Below are positions 33,335 through 42,322 of a stretch of DNA of 64,000 nt, piece by piece. The position numbers and the translations under genes are program-made. The notes under the pieces were generated by a model. It was not told where the DNA came from, searched no databases, and saw only the letters and a list, made by a program, of their open reading frames with translations. Where the stretch lies: positions 1 through 64,000 of the forward strand of contig NZ_AMBZ01000014.1 of the NCBI RefSeq assembly GCF_000293805.1, read 5' to 3'. This DNA is from Paenibacillus alvei DSM 29. Lineage in GTDB: Bacteria > Bacillota > Bacilli > Paenibacillales > Paenibacillaceae. How positions within the stretch are numbered: position 1 is the first letter of the stretch; each line of letters starts with the position of its first letter.

Positions 33335-34228
33335 ATGAAATCTATGAAAAAAGTAACTTTGTTGATGGCTACAATGCTCACTGCAGTTAGTATCGTTGCA
33401 CCAGTATCAGCAGCACCAAAATACGATTATAACGTTCGTATCGACGTGAACAAGCAGCCAATGAAATCGGACGTATTGCCGTTCATTGACCAAACAACGA
33501 GCCGCACGTATGTACCAATTCGCTTTGTCAGCGAAGCTTTGGGTGAAAAAGTTACTTGGAATAACAAGACAAAGACAGTGACGGTTTCTACTGTCTCAGG
33601 CAAAAAGATCGAACTATCCCGTGGTCAGAAATTTTCGATTGTGGACGGGAAAAAGAAAGAAATTGATGCTCCATCGATCGAAGTTCAAAACCGCGTAATG
33701 GTTCCGCTGCGATTTGTTTCTGAGCAAATTGGGGCGGTCGTTGATGGTAAGAAGTCTAAAGGTTGGACATACGTATCCATTGCTTATGCCGGCGCTCCTA
33801 AGCCTGACAAAGAGCAACCAGGAAAAGAAGATGGTAAGGGGAAGACGTATTCCAGCTTTGAACTGGATAAAAAATACAACACTCTGGCTCCTTATTTGTT
33901 TAAAGACAATATGAAAGTCCAGAATGGGGAACTTTACTTTAAGGTTCCAGACGTTTCAAGAGTTGCTTCTATGTATATTGGTGATGGTAAACGCGTTGAG
34001 CTCAAACCAGGTAATGTGTATCATTATGCGCTTGGAAGTGACGCATATATTGGATTCTCATTGTCTCATAAAGACGAGAATGTTGAATCTTACTTTATCT
34101 ATCTGTCACCGAAGCATGACAACTTAAAAGGTGATTTTAATAATGTCAGTGGTGATGCAATAGTTGCACATGAACTTGATAACAAAAGAACGGCGAGCCC
34201 ACTTACTGATGTTAAAAAAATGTTCTAG
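33335..34228 (+). CDS. Secreted copper-amine-oxidase-N (stalk) domain protein, 297 aa
   Basis: Ribosome site GAGGGGATG. Signal peptide with likely cut after VSAAP (residue about 27). Two stalk-domain halves: VNKQPMKSDVLPFID...RTYVPIRFVSEALGEKVTWN and IEVQNRVMVPLRFVSEQIGA. This domain is very frequent in Paenibacillus exported proteins and is thought to be a wall- or protein-binding scaffold rather than an enzyme. The C-terminal half has no known domain. First of three secreted products between the Tad and T4SS genes. Confidence 0.8.
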   Translation: MKSMKKVTLLMATMLTAVSIVAPVSAAPKYDYNVRIDVNKQPMKSDVLPFIDQTTSRTYVPIRFVSEALGEKVTWNNKTKTVTVSTVSGKKIELSRGQKFSIVDGKKKEIDAPSIEVQNRVMVPLRFVSEQIGAVVDGKKSKGWTYVSIAYAGAPKPDKEQPGKEDGKGKTYSSFELDKKYNTLAPYLFKDNMKVQNGELYFKVPDVSRVASMYIGDGKRVELKPGNVYHYALGSDAYIGFSLSHKDENVESYFIYLSPKHDNLKGDFNNVSGDAIVAHELDNKRTASPLTDVKKMF

Positions 34229-34246
34229 GAGTGGAGGGATTCGTTA

Positions 34247-34726
34247 ATGAGGAAGGCCGTATGTGTCCTTCTAACCATTCTACTTACGATGTCTATAATT
34301 CCAGTACATCCGGTTCTAGCAAACAGCAGTAAGCCAATGACTTCTAAACATGCAGGATTGAATTACGGGGATCAAGGATTATCGCTAAAGGGGTTTATTC
34401 CAGCATTTATGATGAATGCTGAAAGACCTTGGGAATTAGCACGATGGACAGGGATATTTAACTTTGATGATGGACAATCCTCGACAATTCAGAATTATGA
34501 TGTGTTCAACATTAAGAAAAGGTTTGAGGATGACCACTTCGATAAAGAGAATGGATTCGGACTTGTATTTAAGTCAAAGTCTGCTTTGAGCGAATTGTTT
34601 GAAGCAATATATTCACCTTATAAAGGGAAGCTTGAATCTCGGCAGTGGGAGCACTTGCGAAAACACTTTAGTTCATCTGCAGACGATCCATCATTGCAAA
34701 GAGGTCATGAGTTTTTTATACAGTAG
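34247..34726 (+). CDS. N-terminal part of a secreted CARDB-containing protein (split by frameshift)
   Basis: Ribosome site GTGGAGG. Signal peptide (MRKAVCVLLTILLTMSIIPV), likely cut after VLA. The frame ends RGHEFFIQ-stop at a T6 run (34712-34717). With a seventh T the reading goes on as HEFFYTVDGMEFLRTGGIVQ into the frame of the next entry, giving one protein of about 810 aa. Either a real inactivating slip or a sequencing error. Confidence 0.7.
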   Translation: MRKAVCVLLTILLTMSIIPVHPVLANSSKPMTSKHAGLNYGDQGLSLKGFIPAFMMNAERPWELARWTGIFNFDDGQSSTIQNYDVFNIKKRFEDDHFDKENGFGLVFKSKSALSELFEAIYSPYKGKLESRQWEHLRKHFSSSADDPSLQRGHEFFIQ

Positions 34727-34731
34727 ATGGA

Positions 34732-36681
34732 ATGGAGTTTCTTAGAACAGGAGGAATCGTACAGAGGCTGGGTATTGCTTATGAGAAAGCAAATAAAGTC
34801 AGTGAATCGGAACGACAAGCTATTTACAAGAGGGTTCCATTTCCAGAGTTGTCTGTAAAGACGGTGGGATCCAAGTTAGTTATCGACTACGCGGGCAGCG
34901 GATTTACATCACGCGAGATCCGGGTTGTTGCAGTTAAGAAAGGCGGCTGGTTAGGCGACAACCGAGAAGCCAAACTTGCTGCAATTCGGACGGATATGGT
35001 CGGTACTTATAAACCGAAGAAGTCGGTGGAAATTGAGTCGAATCAGGTAGCTTATCTACTTGGTGTAGCAAAAGATGCGGAAATAGAAGTGATTATCGAT
35101 GATGGTTACGGCTATACGGTAATCCAAAAAGTTAAATTGACCGGAAACTTAGAAGTATCAAAATCAGATTTCGTTCCTACAGAGCTGAAATTGACGGACG
35201 GCGGGCAATTATGGATGAAGTTCCGATACGATGCGGATGCTCCTATCGGCAGAGATCTCATCCAGAACAAAGACGGCGTGCCGATGTTAGCGAAGGTGAA
35301 GATCGGCGGAGCGCTCACTGCTGAATTTGAGCTGCCGATGATGTATCAGGAGCTGCCAGAGACTTTAAAACCAGGATCTACATACAACGTCATGCTCGGA
35401 AAAATTGATCTTGGAACAAAGCCAGGTAAGTACTATATCAAGGCGACGGGTATAGTAAATAATCCTGATCATCCAAAAAGGGCCCTGGAGATCCCAGACG
35501 AAGCGTATAAGAATAATAGCATCAATGGGGAATGGAATAGGGAAGTTAAAGCTGTAGAGCATGATCTTATCGCTATTTCGGTTAAAGCGAACCCTAACCA
35601 AATCCAGCCGAATCAAAAAACGACGATTACGGCCGATGTGAAAAATCTTGGCCCTTCTGCACAAAGTGGAGTACGTATCCGTTTCTACTTAGACGGAAAT
35701 CAAATTCACGAAGTTAAAAAGGATATGCCGGCTAATAAGACTATACAGGTTGGCGGTTTCCAACAGCAGATTACAAAGTCCGGTGTACATTCAATCAGCG
35801 TACATGTTGATCCGCTGGGTGAAAGCCTTGACAAAGACCGCAGCAATAACATTGCTACAACAGGCTGCACAGTTACCGTAGGTGGTAACGGCGGAAATGG
35901 AGGTAATGGGGGCGGCGGTCAGTGTGTCAACAAAACAAACGAGAACGGTAAATGGTCGGTTACTTATCATCTCATTACCGGTTATCCTACGAAGTCTCGA
36001 ACAGTTACTTGGACGGACAGTAATGGTAAAAAACATTCAAGTTCTGAATCCTATACGGATTATTCCGATCCAATTTGGGAGACAAGAACCGTACAGTACC
36101 AAGAAAACTTAAAAATAGATGCGAAGGTAAATACAAAACAGGGCATCGAAACTGATCCGAAACGGCCAAAAGATAGTGATATTGAGTCCAGAGGTAGTTG
36201 GGAGATCATTCCTTACGCAAAGGAAAATCATTTGGATCCAGAAGAGATTACTCGGGCTGGTTATGGGTTTGAGCTGAAAGTAACTACAAGCTATAGCACC
36301 GATTGGGAAACCAAGGTGCCAAGTGGTTACGATAATACTGCTAAGCCATTTGGAACGCAGTACAAGGGCGCACAGACGGCCACAGCGCGCATATATGACA
36401 GCAACAACAAGTTTATAACGACTGTTACGCTGGAGAAGACGAGCGACAATGGGAAACAGGCAACATTTGAGCTGCCGTATGTCTCCCATAAGGATTCAGT
36501 CACAGGTAAAACGCTGAAATTCCGCAAATACTTTACGGATTACAAAGCGCCAGACGGCAAGTATCGAATTGAGATTGAATCCGGCCCTGCAGGAGCAACC
36601 GGCATAACGGTTTGTAAAACCGTATATGTAAGGATTTATGGAAGCATGTACGATGATGTCCAGAATCTTCGGACAGGCTAG
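34732..36681 (+). CDS. C-terminal part of the same secreted protein, with CARDB domain, 649 aa
   Basis: The first ATG in this frame (34732) has no ribosome site, and the frame is open back to 34705, so this is the continuation of 34247-34726. About residues 280-385 form a CARDB adhesion-type Ig fold (DLIAISVKANPNQIQPNQKT...DPLGESLDKDRSNNIATTG). A Gly/Asn linker (GGNGGNGGNGGGG) follows, then a beta-rich region with aromatic residues. Related large secreted proteins occur in Paenibacillus. Probably cell-surface. Confidence 0.75.
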   Translation: MEFLRTGGIVQRLGIAYEKANKVSESERQAIYKRVPFPELSVKTVGSKLVIDYAGSGFTSREIRVVAVKKGGWLGDNREAKLAAIRTDMVGTYKPKKSVEIESNQVAYLLGVAKDAEIEVIIDDGYGYTVIQKVKLTGNLEVSKSDFVPTELKLTDGGQLWMKFRYDADAPIGRDLIQNKDGVPMLAKVKIGGALTAEFELPMMYQELPETLKPGSTYNVMLGKIDLGTKPGKYYIKATGIVNNPDHPKRALEIPDEAYKNNSINGEWNREVKAVEHDLIAISVKANPNQIQPNQKTTITADVKNLGPSAQSGVRIRFYLDGNQIHEVKKDMPANKTIQVGGFQQQITKSGVHSISVHVDPLGESLDKDRSNNIATTGCTVTVGGNGGNGGNGGGGQCVNKTNENGKWSVTYHLITGYPTKSRTVTWTDSNGKKHSSSESYTDYSDPIWETRTVQYQENLKIDAKVNTKQGIETDPKRPKDSDIESRGSWEIIPYAKENHLDPEEITRAGYGFELKVTTSYSTDWETKVPSGYDNTAKPFGTQYKGAQTATARIYDSNNKFITTVTLEKTSDNGKQATFELPYVSHKDSVTGKTLKFRKYFTDYKAPDGKYRIEIESGPAGATGITVCKTVYVRIYGSMYDDVQNLRTG

Positions 36682-36699
36682 GAAGGAGGAAGCCAATGA

Positions 36700-37410
36700 A
36701 TGCTGGAGACTTTGGAAGTACAAGTTGAAGGCGATCTGTACATTGTCACAATAAAACATCTTAGTCCGAAAAAGTGCATTATAAATGTGGCAGACAGAGA
36801 AATCACTTTAATTCGCAAGCGATATGCTTGGAGAAAGAATGAAATGTATGGACCCTGGAAACATGAAAATGTTGTCCGCAAGGTTATTGAAGAGTTGGAG
36901 CGCCGGGAACGCCAAAAGCGTTATCCCGGTACTCCGGATTCTCCGGATCAGACTTTAGAAGTAGTAAGTGGAGGAAAGACTTACTCCGTTCAGCTCATTG
37001 AGTTGGAGGAGAGGAAGTTCCAGGCCATACTGACAGATGATTATCGTGTCCTAATCTATTGGAATGGCGTGCGATGGAAAGTTCAAGGTCAAGGTTCCAG
37101 GACTTACATTCATGTATGGGATCAAGTCATGCGTGAGTTGAATCGACGCGAACTGGAGAAACGTGATCCCCAATTAGCGAAATTCCAGAAGGAAAACCCA
37201 ATAGAGATAATAGAGGTAAAAGTGCGTGGTGCAACATACGCAGTAAAGGTTTCACCTCTTGAAGAAGGAAGATATGAAGCGACATTTTCAAGTTTAGATA
37301 AGGTGGACATCTTCTGGGACGGGGAAAAATGGGGATGTAAAGGCACGGGTTCTAAAAGAAACAAAGAAGTTTGGGCAGCAGTAGTGCGTAAAATCAGAGC
37401 AAACAGATAG
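36700..37410 (+). CDS. Protein made of three tandem about 75-aa modules, 236 aa
   Basis: ATG at 36700 after GGAAGGAGG; an ATG at 36695 is out of frame. Module starts: LEVQVEGDLYIVTIKHL, LEVVSGGKTYSVQLIEL and IEVKVRGATYAVKVSPL. Each continues with a strand pair ending W(K/R)xxGxGSR and a helix (VVRKVIEELERRE; VWDQVMRELNRRE; VWAAVVRKIR). No known family. Cytosolic by sequence; it lies between a secreted protein gene and the prepilin peptidase. Confidence 0.65.
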   Translation: MLETLEVQVEGDLYIVTIKHLSPKKCIINVADREITLIRKRYAWRKNEMYGPWKHENVVRKVIEELERRERQKRYPGTPDSPDQTLEVVSGGKTYSVQLIELEERKFQAILTDDYRVLIYWNGVRWKVQGQGSRTYIHVWDQVMRELNRRELEKRDPQLAKFQKENPIEIIEVKVRGATYAVKVSPLEEGRYEATFSSLDKVDIFWDGEKWGCKGTGSKRNKEVWAAVVRKIRANR

Positions 37411-37424
37411 ATATAGGGGGATTA

Positions 37425-37859
37425 ATGATGACAGAGACGCTACTCTATTTTGGTTTGGGATTTTTATTGCTGTACTTCACATTTACTGATATTCGAGAAC
37501 GGAGAATCCCGAATGTAACGTCACTTTCAGTCATCTTGATTTTCCTTATCTATCGATCTTTTGATTCTCCTATCTACTTATGGGGGCTAGTTCCTTCAAT
37601 TATTCTCATAATACTATTTTTGTTCAATCCGAGAATAATCGGAGGAGGAGATATTAAAATGTTCGCTTGCGTTGGACTTATCGTTGGATTGTCCAATACG
37701 ATGAATATTTTATTTTGGACTAGCGTAACTGGGCTGTTGTTTTTATTCTTAACACGGCTAGGAATGAGAGGGTTTGAACGTCAACCCTTCCCATTAGCTC
37801 CGTTCACGGCAGTAGGATATATCTTGGCTATGTCCTTAAACGTTGGAGGATTAGCATGA
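37425..37859 (+). CDS. A24 prepilin peptidase, CpaA/TadV type, 144 aa
   Basis: ATG at 37425 or 37428. Small polytopic membrane protein with the two catalytic aspartates in context: FTDIRERRIPN (residue about 22) and GGGDIKM (about 77). It lacks the N-methylase part, as usual for CpaA/TadV. It should cut the leaders of the pilin at 30693 and the pseudopilins. It lies downstream of the secreted proteins and overlaps the next gene by ATGA, linking pilin processing to the T4SS genes in one operon. Confidence 0.85.
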   Translation: MMTETLLYFGLGFLLLYFTFTDIRERRIPNVTSLSVILIFLIYRSFDSPIYLWGLVPSIILIILFLFNPRIIGGGDIKMFACVGLIVGLSNTMNILFWTSVTGLLFLFLTRLGMRGFERQPFPLAPFTAVGYILAMSLNVGGLA

Positions 37860-38131
37860 AGTTAAAAGGTAAAGGTGGTAAACGTGGAAGAGGATTTCTA
37901 GGAAATCTGCTTCGAAAGTTCGTTTTAACCATAATAGTCTTGGCTGTTTTGGCTGCCCTTGGGTACATGGGATATTCATATATCCCATATTTACAGGAAC
38001 GGGTGAATGATTTTCTGAATTGGGCTGAACCGACGATAGCCAAAGTTGGAGCAATCAAGTCTGCTCTAACCGGAGTTTTTATCATTGTGTTTATTTGGGC
38101 CATAAGCGATAGCCTAGAGGACAAAAAATAG
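37856..38131 (+). CDS. Small membrane protein, 91 aa
   Basis: ATG overlaps the peptidase stop (ATGA). Very basic N-terminus (MKLKGKGGKRGRG), two membrane segments (KFVLTIIVLAVLAALGYMGY; SALTGVFIIVFIWAISD). No family name. Its position just before TcpC suggests a small T4SS inner-membrane subunit. Confidence 0.6.
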   Translation: MKLKGKGGKRGRGFLGNLLRKFVLTIIVLAVLAALGYMGYSYIPYLQERVNDFLNWAEPTIAKVGAIKSALTGVFIIVFIWAISDSLEDKK

Positions 38132-38144
38132 AGCAGGTGTTTAG

Positions 38145-39029
38145 ATGAAACGAAATGCTCCGAAAAGTTTGACCCCCAAGAAATTATCAAGAATGTGCTT
38201 TTGGATTTTCTTATTGTACGTGGGCATGGCATCAACAGTTGCTTTGTCACGTTCTGCACCGTCGATCACCATCGACGATATCAAAAACATCAACACTGAA
38301 AATCCGGCCCTAACTGCTGGAGCAGAATCATTCGCTCACAATTTTGCGTACCAGTACTTCAGTTGGGCCCCGGATAGACAAGCAGTTGAAGAAAGGAGGG
38401 TGAGACTGGATCCCTACCTTGCTAGGGATGTGGATCGGCAAGCTGGGGTTGTTACCTCAGATTTGGTTAGCAGCTCCAAACTGGTAAAGAGCCAGGTGTG
38501 GAGCAAAAAGAAAGTCGCTGATGATCAAGCGGAGCTTACATTGAGGGTTCAATACATTACTACAGTAGGGAAAAACGCGGTGACGCAGCTGAAGTATTTT
38601 GTCGTTCCAGTAGTCGCAAAGGGCGAGAATTTTCTAGTTTATGATATTCCAAGGTTTGTGAAGCCACCAGACCCGATAACATTCGAAAAAAACGATACAA
38701 ATCAACTCGCTTCTGAGAGTGATCGGGAATTGGTTCGTGAAGTTGGGACATTTTTAGAAAGCTTCTTCAAGATATACGCAACGGGAACCCAGGAAGAAAT
38801 AAAGTATTTCAGCCGAGGGGAAATTGAGGGGTTACAACGAGAGCTTTCGTTTAGCAAGATTGATGACATCAATGTGTATGCAGTGGATAAGGAATCAAAG
38901 AAGAACACTTACTTCGTAAAGACGAAAGTCAAGTTCATTGACAAGGATCAGACTGTGTTTACTTATCCATTCGAAATGCGAATACAAAAAGAAGCCGAGC
39001 GCTGGTTTGTAGTCGAACTTAAAAATTAG
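38145..39029 (+). CDS. TcpC/VirB8-like conjugation protein, 294 aa
   Basis: Ribosome site GCAGGTG. One N-terminal membrane segment (CFWIFLLYVGMASTVAL), then two NTF2-like domains. The first is around AHNFAYQYFSWAPDRQAVEERRVRLDPYL and the second around VGTFLESFFKIYATGTQEEIKYFS up to the C-terminus. This two-domain layout is that of TcpC, an essential core component of Gram-positive transfer channels. Confidence 0.8.
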   Translation: MKRNAPKSLTPKKLSRMCFWIFLLYVGMASTVALSRSAPSITIDDIKNINTENPALTAGAESFAHNFAYQYFSWAPDRQAVEERRVRLDPYLARDVDRQAGVVTSDLVSSSKLVKSQVWSKKKVADDQAELTLRVQYITTVGKNAVTQLKYFVVPVVAKGENFLVYDIPRFVKPPDPITFEKNDTNQLASESDRELVREVGTFLESFFKIYATGTQEEIKYFSRGEIEGLQRELSFSKIDDINVYAVDKESKKNTYFVKTKVKFIDKDQTVFTYPFEMRIQKEAERWFVVELKN

Positions 39030-39040
39030 GAGGGGTCATC

Positions 39041-39262
39041 GTGAGCCCGTTAAAGAATTTTTACGATTTAGCAGCGACTGAACTTGGATGGGGATTTTAT
39101 CTGGTGATGATAGCAGTCACGATTGTGTTTGCTGTTAAAAAAGAGTGGACGAGAGCTCTCAGTTTCTTGGTTGGCTGCTTAGTGCTGAGTGTCGTTGTAT
39201 TCACTCCTGAAAAATGGAAGGAACTTGGAATAAAACTGTGGGGTGTGTTATTCCCTGGATGA
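39041..39262 (+). CDS. Small TcpD-like membrane protein, 73 aa
   Basis: GTG start after GGAGGGG. Two membrane segments (WGFYLVMIAVTIVFAVKK; ALSFLVGCLVLSVVVFTP). Small membrane subunits in this position exist in tcp-type operons. Identity by place and size only. Confidence 0.6.
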   Translation: MSPLKNFYDLAATELGWGFYLVMIAVTIVFAVKKEWTRALSFLVGCLVLSVVVFTPEKWKELGIKLWGVLFPG

Positions 39263-39276
39263 TGGGGGGGAAGCTT

Positions 39277-39480
39277 TTGCAGACATCAATCATTCAAGTT
39301 TTACAGCAACAAATAATTGAATTGATTGAATGGCAAGAAAGGAATCCAGAAGCACCACTTCCCGTTAAACATGCTATTCGTTCCTATCGACATGAAATGG
39401 AGATTGCAATTCTTCAAGGGGGTCAACGGGAATGCAAGTGCCGGGAGTTATTGGATAGGGAGTTTCGTGGAGGGAGGTAA
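39277..39480 (+). CDS. Small helical protein, 67 aa
   Basis: TTG at 39277 after GGGGGGGAAG; the longer frame from 39214 overlaps the previous gene and is not used. N-terminal module similar to that of the 31844 gene product, C-terminus basic with Cys (CKCRE). No family. Confidence 0.5.
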   Translation: MQTSIIQVLQQQIIELIEWQERNPEAPLPVKHAIRSYRHEMEIAILQGGQRECKCRELLDREFRGGR

Positions 39481-39488
39481 GGTTATAC

Positions 39489-39875
39489 ATGAGGCAGATG
39501 CGGACTTACAATCAAATATGGAAGATACCGAAAATGCTGTATGGAGTTCTCGATTTTACTTTCCCGTTTCCGGTGAGCTTTAGGCAACTCGGTATCGTAG
39601 CTGCAACATTTATAGTTATGGTTGTTTTGAACAAAATTCCGCCACTCAGTTTGTTTGATCTCTGGTTTACAAAGTTCTTTATTATCCCAATTGCATCAGC
39701 ATGGTTTTTCACAAAATATCAGCTAGACGGGAAATCACCCCATAAATTTGTGATGAGATGGCTTGTTTTCAAGCTATCTCATCATCGATTCAATCGTTAC
39801 AAGCATGTTCATATAGGTAAGAAGCATCAATATGGGAGCAAAGTTTTCTTCCAAGGAGGGAAACCAAAACCTTGA
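39489..39875 (+). CDS. TcpE-family conjugation protein, 128 aa
   Basis: ATG after a weak site. Begins MRQMRTYNQIWKIPKMLYGV, then FPFPVSFRQLG and two adjacent membrane segments (LGIVAATFIVMVVLN; FFIIPIASAWFF), then a basic tail (HRFNRYKHVHIGKK). The R-x-Y-x-x-I-W-K-I-P-K...LDF signature is that of the TcpE/PrgI-like conjugal proteins of Gram-positive plasmids. Directly before VirB4, overlapping its TTG start. Confidence 0.8.
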   Translation: MRQMRTYNQIWKIPKMLYGVLDFTFPFPVSFRQLGIVAATFIVMVVLNKIPPLSLFDLWFTKFFIIPIASAWFFTKYQLDGKSPHKFVMRWLVFKLSHHRFNRYKHVHIGKKHQYGSKVFFQGGKPKP

Positions 39876-42322
39876 TACAGTTTCCTATTGCATATTTCGA
39901 GCAGCAGTTTGTATACAACAGAGACAAAGAGTGTTGGTCATACTATGAGTTACCAGGCTTCAATATTGAGTTCCTGAGCGATGATGATCTAATGGTTGAA
40001 TTCCGGAGACTTGAAAGTTTCTTTTGGCAAATCAATGCTGACATGCATTTACTCATATTACCGGACTATCAAACCAGTGCAGATATCTACCGAGCTTACA
40101 GGGCTACTCTTTCAGGGCCAGCAGTGGAGGCTGCAAAACTCCATGTAGATGAAACAAGTAAAGTGCTGTCAGAGCGTTATGGAGATGAAGAGACAAATTA
40201 CAAGTTTTATATTGGTGTGAAACTCCCAAACGCTGACATTAAGCAAACAGATATATGGAAGGAACTCGACACTTACGTAAAGGATTTCGTTCGGTACTTA
40301 ACTCAAATGTTCTTCGATATAGCTGGAATAGAACCGGCGGAGATCTTTGAAGATGTAATTGACAGATATAAACGTTCCGAGAAGCTAGTATTTAATAAAG
40401 TATCGGGGAGGCTGCGAGCTAAGCCAATCACCACTGACACCACACAGTGGCTCATACGTCGAAACTTTTACAGAGGTATTGGACAAGCTCCTTTATGGGA
40501 ATCATGGGAGCCAGAATATACGACTGATGATACACAAACCATCCGAATTCCTATGCAGTACGATACGCTCCGGTTGACGGAGGGAGTAGTAGATGATTCT
40601 CCTGAAAGATTTGTGATTCTATCTCAAGCTGGTTCTGACAACCAAGGGCATGTTGCGTTTCTTTGTATGTCACACGTTCCTTACGATATGTACTTTCCTA
40701 ATGTAAAGTGGCTGTACGATATACAGCAGTTAGATTTCCCTGTCGAAGTGTCAGTTCGGATATCCATTATGGAGAATCGTAAGGCTCTTAAGGAAGCAAG
40801 AAATAAGAAGAAGGAATTGAAGGATCAAGATCGTCATGCGCAAGAGACGGATAATGACACAAGCTACAACGTTTTGGAAGGACGCTACGAATCGAGTGAA
40901 ATTGAAGCAACACTCGATAAATCTAAAATGCCCTTGTTACTTACATCCATTGTATTTTGCATAGCAGCTCCTAGTGAGGATGAATTGAAAAAGCGAGTAT
41001 CTTCACTAAAAGATCTGTATCAAGATATGGGGATATTTTTAGAGCAGCCACTAGGCGATCAACTGTTGTTATTTAATGAGTTTCTACCAGGAGCCAAGCG
41101 TTACGTTCAGGATTATGTACAAATCATGGAGCCCGCAACGGTTGCAGGATCCATGTTCGGAGCAACCGAACAAATAGGTGATCAGGAAGGATTCTACTTT
41201 GCAACAACAGGAACTCGAAATCAGCCGGTTTATATGAAGGGTGGCAAAGCAGCACGAGCGACCAGTGGAACCAAGACGAACTCACTTGCAATGGCGTTTT
41301 CTGGTAGTACAGGGAAGGGGAAAAGTCAGAGCGCTAATACCCTATTATACAATTTGGTTATGTCGGGCGGTAAGGCCCTCGTGATCGATCCCAAGAAAGA
41401 ACGGGGTCATTGGAAGGAGCAGCTTTTTGGCTTAAAAGATCACATAAATGTGATTAACATATCATCGGATAATGTAGATGATCATGGTGTTTTGGATCCT
41501 TACAACATTTTCAAAAAGCGTAAAGAAGCTGAAACAGTAGCTTTGAATATACTGTCTTACTTTACCGGCATTCAGGTTAATGATAAACGGTTCTCGAAGC
41601 TAAATAAAGCAGTAAAGCAAGCTACGAGCATGAATAATGTTATTGAATGTCTACTCAACAGTGGAGATCCAGTATCGATCGAAATAGGAGAGCACATTGA
41701 AGGGTTTAAGGATGTATCCTTCACGAGTTTGCTCTTCGGGGAAGCAAATAATCATCGATCATTTGACTTCGATTCAGTTTTAACCATTTTACAGGTTGAT
41801 GGATTAGAACTTCCAGATGAAGATACTGAACCAGAACATTATACGTTGAACGAAATGCTGTCCGTCGGCATGATGATGCCGATATCGAGTATTGCACTGG
41901 AATTCATCAAACAGCACCGAGACATTCTGAAGATAGTACTTCTCGATGAAGCCTGGTCCTTCCTTAATACACCGCAGGGTAAGGCCCTTTCAACGCGAAT
42001 GGTACGTATGGGACGTTCAATGTTTGCGCTCATTATGTTCGTTTCCCAAAATGCTGTTGATTACAATTCGGAAAAGCTGAAGAACAACATTGGTATGAAA
42101 TTTGCATTCGGAGTTACTGACTCTGATGAAGTGACCAATGTGCTGAAGTTCTTAGGAATGCGCGACAATGAGAATAATAGAGCCATTCTTACGGATCTGG
42201 AGAATGGTGAATGTATCATGAAGGACATTTACGGACGTATAGGTAAGGTGAAATTTGATGCTGTATTTAAGGATCTGATTGATTGCTTTGACACAAGGCC
42301 ACCTGAGAAAAAGGCGGGATGA
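39872..42322 (+). CDS. VirB4-like conjugation ATPase, 816 aa
   Basis: TTG start overlapping the previous stop, with AGGAGGG upstream. N-terminal about 430 residues soluble; ATPase half with MAFSGSTGKGKSQSAN (Walker A), ALVIDPKKERGH, IVLLDEAWSFL (Walker B) and FVSQNAVDY. Length and motifs are those of VirB4/TcpF. It is the essential energy source of T4SS assembly. Overlaps the next gene by 4 bases. Confidence 0.9.
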   Translation: MIQFPIAYFEQQFVYNRDKECWSYYELPGFNIEFLSDDDLMVEFRRLESFFWQINADMHLLILPDYQTSADIYRAYRATLSGPAVEAAKLHVDETSKVLSERYGDEETNYKFYIGVKLPNADIKQTDIWKELDTYVKDFVRYLTQMFFDIAGIEPAEIFEDVIDRYKRSEKLVFNKVSGRLRAKPITTDTTQWLIRRNFYRGIGQAPLWESWEPEYTTDDTQTIRIPMQYDTLRLTEGVVDDSPERFVILSQAGSDNQGHVAFLCMSHVPYDMYFPNVKWLYDIQQLDFPVEVSVRISIMENRKALKEARNKKKELKDQDRHAQETDNDTSYNVLEGRYESSEIEATLDKSKMPLLLTSIVFCIAAPSEDELKKRVSSLKDLYQDMGIFLEQPLGDQLLLFNEFLPGAKRYVQDYVQIMEPATVAGSMFGATEQIGDQEGFYFATTGTRNQPVYMKGGKAARATSGTKTNSLAMAFSGSTGKGKSQSANTLLYNLVMSGGKALVIDPKKERGHWKEQLFGLKDHINVINISSDNVDDHGVLDPYNIFKKRKEAETVALNILSYFTGIQVNDKRFSKLNKAVKQATSMNNVIECLLNSGDPVSIEIGEHIEGFKDVSFTSLLFGEANNHRSFDFDSVLTILQVDGLELPDEDTEPEHYTLNEMLSVGMMMPISSIALEFIKQHRDILKIVLLDEAWSFLNTPQGKALSTRMVRMGRSMFALIMFVSQNAVDYNSEKLKNNIGMKFAFGVTDSDEVTNVLKFLGMRDNENNRAILTDLENGECIMKDIYGRIGKVKFDAVFKDLIDCFDTRPPEKKAG

